Assembly: GCA_020355945.1 (NCBI GenBank)
Contig: CP070627.1
Span: 5,038,169-5,046,238, forward strand
Origin: Candidatus Aminicenantota bacterium
GTDB taxonomy: Bacteria > Acidobacteriota > Aminicenantia > UBA2199
DNA: 8,070 bases
Reading direction: 5' to 3'
Shown here piece after piece: positions 6,824 through 8,070 of this stretch. The notes under the pieces are model-generated. The model did not search any database and was not told the DNA's origin. It saw only the letters and a list, made by a program, of their open reading frames with translations. Position 1 is the stretch's first letter; each line of letters begins with the position of its first letter. A program made the translations under genes and the position numbers.

Positions 6824-7624
6824 TCATTTAAACAGCGGTTCCAGTACTTTTTCTATAGTGGAAATATCATTCTTTACAAATTTTCCTGGTGCTTTTTGAA
6901 GTATCGGTTTTATTTTTTTTAACGCGCTGATCAATTTTTCAACAATTATGTCTTTTTTAAATGAGTCCTCAGCTTTGTGGGTAAAATAATCAACAAAGTA
7001 ATCAATAACTCCACTATAACGGAACATATCCAATTGCTGCCTGGGTGGATTTTCTTTTTGTGCAATTGTACTGCTGCTCATGTACATTAGCCGACAGAAG
7101 CTGGATAAAAAAGCCAATGAAGCAATATCGCGATTTTTTTGCTCTTTCTCGAGCATCTTCATGGAGTCTCTAATAAGTTCTTCCAGGCTGTCTCTGAGCT
7201 TTTTCCCTTTGAGGGCGCCTGTTCTTACACCACTTTGAAATTTTTTAATTTCTTTATTAACTTCCTCCGGTGGTTCTAATGATTTTATCGCTTTCATGGC
7301 TTCATCAAGAATATTTTTCGGTACTTTTTTATCTTCCCCTTCGATTAAGACAAGAAAACCGATATCAGCAATGGTTTTTCCAACAGCTAATGCTCTTTTG
7401 GCAGGACCTAAAGAATTATAATCTTGACTCTTGATCTTTATTTTGTCTTTCCAATCCGATGTAACCCTGTAAAAAATTGCCTGGTTATGCAGTTCATTAA
7501 TTGATGGTAGATAATCATAGAGCACTTCTTCTTTTAGTGGTTTTTTGGTTTCACCAAAAGAAACAGAAACAAACAAAGCTGCCAAAATAATCACAAATAC
7601 GATAACGTCTTTTTTTTTGCCCAT
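6824..7624 (-). CDS. Secreted or membrane-anchored helical protein of unknown function
   Basis: The 266-aa product begins MGKKKDVIVFVIILAALFVS, a basic N-terminus and hydrophobic core typical of a signal peptide, with likely cleavage near SFG/E (residue 24) and no lipobox cysteine. The mature part is rich in Lys, Glu, Leu and Ile and reads as mostly alpha-helical: about 75-95 (AKRALAVGKTIADIGFLVLIEG), 102-130, 140-165, 165-188, and a final helical tail 220-264. One cysteine (177) is present. I do not recognise the family. It is the first gene after the leader and is followed 26 nt downstream by the PPC-like gene. ATG 7624 has AGGAGGT upstream; an ATG at 7651 would add nine residues that encode that ribosome site, so I reject it. 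Codons 3-5 form a run of nine A, a possible slippage site. It could be a periplasmic helical-bundle adaptor, but nothing in the sequence proves that. Confidence 0.85.
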   Translation of the reverse strand: MGKKKDVIVFVIILAALFVSVSFGETKKPLKEEVLYDYLPSINELHNQAIFYRVTSDWKDKIKIKSQDYNSLGPAKRALAVGKTIADIGFLVLIEGEDKKVPKNILDEAMKAIKSLEPPEEVNKEIKKFQSGVRTGALKGKKLRDSLEELIRDSMKMLEKEQKNRDIASLAFLSSFCRLMYMSSSTIAQKENPPRQQLDMFRYSGVIDYFVDYFTHKAEDSFKKDIIVEKLISALKKIKPILQKAPGKFVKNDISTIEKVLEPLFK

Positions 7625-7634
7625 AGTGTGTTTA

Positions 7635-7640
7635 CCTCCT
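7635..7640 (-). promoter_or_regulatory. Ribosome binding site of the first operon gene
   Basis: AGGAGG followed by T lies 9 to 10 nt before ATG 7624-7622. It is the strongest site for the first gene and lies inside the alternative reading from ATG 7651. Confidence 0.8.
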
Positions 7641-7676
7641 TTTTTTATCATTAATTTTTATTTTTGTTGTCATAAT

Positions 7677-7772
7677 CCGTTTCCGGGTTTCCCCTTTTAT
7701 GTATTAATATGCTCATAACATACATATCTATTAGAATACCCCAGCTTCATTGCCGCACGTAGGCTTCCGCCT
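7677..7772 (-). other. Leader RNA segment with several short GNRA-type hairpins
   Basis: In the minus-strand transcript AGGC-GGAA-GCCT (7772-7761), GGG-GAAA-CCC (7694-7685) and CCG-GAAA-CGG (7686-7677) can each close a GNRA-type tetraloop; the last two overlap and would be mutually exclusive. This hints at a structured 5' leader before the first gene. I could not match it to a known riboswitch class. The stems are only 3 to 4 bp, so chance remains possible. Confidence 0.3.
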
Positions 7773-7834
7773 TTCAGGGTTGCTCTCTTTCTTCTTAACC
7801 CTTTTAACCATACCAACAAAGTTGTTCTCCATCT

Positions 7835-7878
7835 AATCATTGCCGACTATACTAAAGAATCATTATTACCATACTAAA
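7835..7878. repeat. Adjacent imperfect repeats covering two -10-like boxes
   Basis: Plus-strand 7835-7856 (AATCATT, 7 nt, ATACTAAA) and 7858-7878 (AATCATT, 6 nt, ATACTAAA) share both flanks and differ in the middle. Each contains or overlaps a -10-like hexamer on the minus strand, suggesting a duplicated promoter or operator half. Confidence 0.5.
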
Positions 7879-7891
7879 AAAAAAAATTCAA
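7862..7891 (-). promoter_or_regulatory. Candidate sigma70-type promoter of the operon
   Basis: On the minus strand TTGAAT (7891-7886) is followed after 18 nt by AATAAT (7867-7862), a 4/6 match to the -35 box and 5/6 to the -10 box. The spacer contains a run of 11 T (7886-7876, its first base shared with the -35 box). Transcription would begin near 7855, giving a leader of about 230 nt. A second -10-like box, TATAGT (7851-7846), lies just downstream but lacks a matching -35. AT-rich DNA yields such matches easily, so confidence is low. Confidence 0.35.
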
Positions 7892-7913
7892 GATATTTTT
7901 AAGAAATTTTAAA

Positions 7914-7953
7914 AAATAGGTAGAAATACTCATTCGGAAATAAGTAGAAATAC
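7914..7953. repeat. Pair of 16-bp direct repeats upstream of the candidate promoter
   Basis: AAATAGGTAGAAATAC at 7914-7929 and AAATAAGTAGAAATAC at 7938-7953 match at 15 of 16 positions, with 24 bp from start to start. They lie 23 bp or more upstream of the candidate -35 box, a common place for an activator's tandem sites. No binding protein is encoded in the window. Confidence 0.6.
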
Positions 7954-7985
7954 ATACCTGTTCCAACTTCATTGGTCTCCGGGCG

Positions 7986-8018
7986 TGGCCCCATATCATG
8001 TTCTGGCCCCGCATCATG
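7986..8018. repeat. Pair of 15-bp direct repeats near the right edge
   Basis: TGGCCCCATATCATG (7986-8000) and TGGCCCCGCATCATG (8004-8018) match at 13 of 15 positions, 18 bp apart start to start. They lie in a stretch visibly richer in G+C than the genes. Function unknown. Confidence 0.55.
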
Positions 8019-8048
8019 ACTGGCTGTCCCTTTTTTATCCTTCCAATT

Positions 8049-8065
8049 GCGGAGCGAAGCGGAGC
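8049..8065. repeat. 7-bp direct repeat GCGGAGC separated by GAA
   Basis: GCGGAGC at 8049-8055 and 8059-8065 flank GAA. The central GCGAAGC (8053-8059) is a sequence known for forming very stable mini-hairpins in DNA. It is too close to the window edge to say what larger element it belongs to. Confidence 0.35.
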
Positions 8066-8070
8066 TAAGT

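Larger units (their letters stand above)
7625..8070 (-). other. Non-coding region upstream of the operon: leader, promoter candidate and repeats
   Basis: About 446 bases carry no convincing gene. In transcription order they hold: a more G+C-rich stretch with short direct repeats (7954-8070), a 16-bp direct repeat pair (7914-7953), an A/T-rich promoter-like zone with a run of 11 T (7835-7891), and a leader of about 230 nt that includes several short stems with GNRA-like loops (7677-7772). Frames open to the right edge on both strands are short and lack ribosome sites; the tail of an upstream gene cannot be fully excluded. Confidence 0.55.

Noticed and set aside
7720..7790. Resemblance of the leader (GAAAGGCGGAAGCC, AATGAAGCTGGGG) to a c-di-GMP-I (GEMM) riboswitch.
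   Set aside because: The core GEMM elements (GGCAAACC and the GACGCAAAGCC junction with its receptor helix) are not present in the right order, so only a generic structured leader is claimed.
7876..7910. The T11 run as a rho-independent terminator for an upstream minus-strand gene.
   Set aside because: The only stem before it is AT-only (AAAATT with AATTTT) with a bulge, and it would be very unstable. The promoter-spacer reading fits the operon better.
7914..8018. CRISPR-like repeats upstream of the operon.
   Set aside because: There are only two copies of each of two different short repeats, with no regular spacers of 30 to 40 nt and no cas genes.
7892..8069. Minus-strand frames open from the right edge that could be the tail of an upstream gene.
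   Set aside because: Two overlapping frames are equally open, neither shows domain-like sequence, and both run through the direct repeats. The evidence is too weak to annotate.
7998..8070. Plus-strand frame beginning ATGTTCTGG and open to the right edge.
   Set aside because: It has no ribosome site, overlaps the direct repeats, and the visible 24 codons show no recognisable domain.

Overview
This window is an AT-rich stretch, roughly one third G+C by eye, from a Gram-negative-type bacterium. Three proteins have Sec-type signal peptides or an extracytoplasmic domain, and several starts have strong AGGAGG ribosome binding sites. The genus cannot be fixed from sequence alone. The style (large sensor/ATPase fusions, FHA-linked transporters, pre-peptidase-like secreted domains) would fit Aminicenantes, Acidobacteriota or Desulfobacterota-like lineages, but that is only a guess.

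All convincing genes lie on the minus strand and read right to left as one apparent operon. In transcription order: (1) about 446 bases of non-coding DNA (7625-8070) with direct repeats, a candidate promoter and a leader of about 230 nt that may be structured; (2) a 266-aa secreted helical protein of unknown function (7624-6824); (3) a 157-aa secreted beta-sandwich protein resembling pre-peptidase C-terminal domains (6797-6324); (4) after a 123-nt gap, a 929-aa ABC transporter with two N-terminal FHA domains, an ABCG-like ATPase and a membrane domain (6200-3411); (5) a 270-aa protein that reads as a degenerate protein kinase (3376-2564); (6) an 812-aa receptor-like protein with an extracytoplasmic type 1 periplasmic-binding domain, one membrane span and a cytoplasmic STAND/AAA-type NTPase (2546-108); (7) the first 30 codons of another gene, cut by the left edge (91-1). 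Apart from the 123-nt gap, genes are 16 to 34 nt apart.

The most interesting reading is a membrane signalling and export module. A ligand-binding domain of the amino-acid/ANF-receptor type sits outside the membrane and is joined through one helix to a regulatory P-loop NTPase. Beside it are an Rv1747-like FHA transporter and a kinase-fold protein that appears to have lost its catalytic residues. The two FHA domains also lack the usual phosphothreonine-contacting arginine. Kinase and reader may therefore have degenerated together from a phospho-signalling pair into a scaffold. The two small secreted proteins could be cargo or extracytoplasmic partners. All functional links here are inferred from gene order and motifs.

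Several genes have an in-frame upstream ATG or TTG whose codons overlap the Shine-Dalgarno sequence or the preceding gene. I chose the downstream ATG in those cases and give the reasons in each entry.
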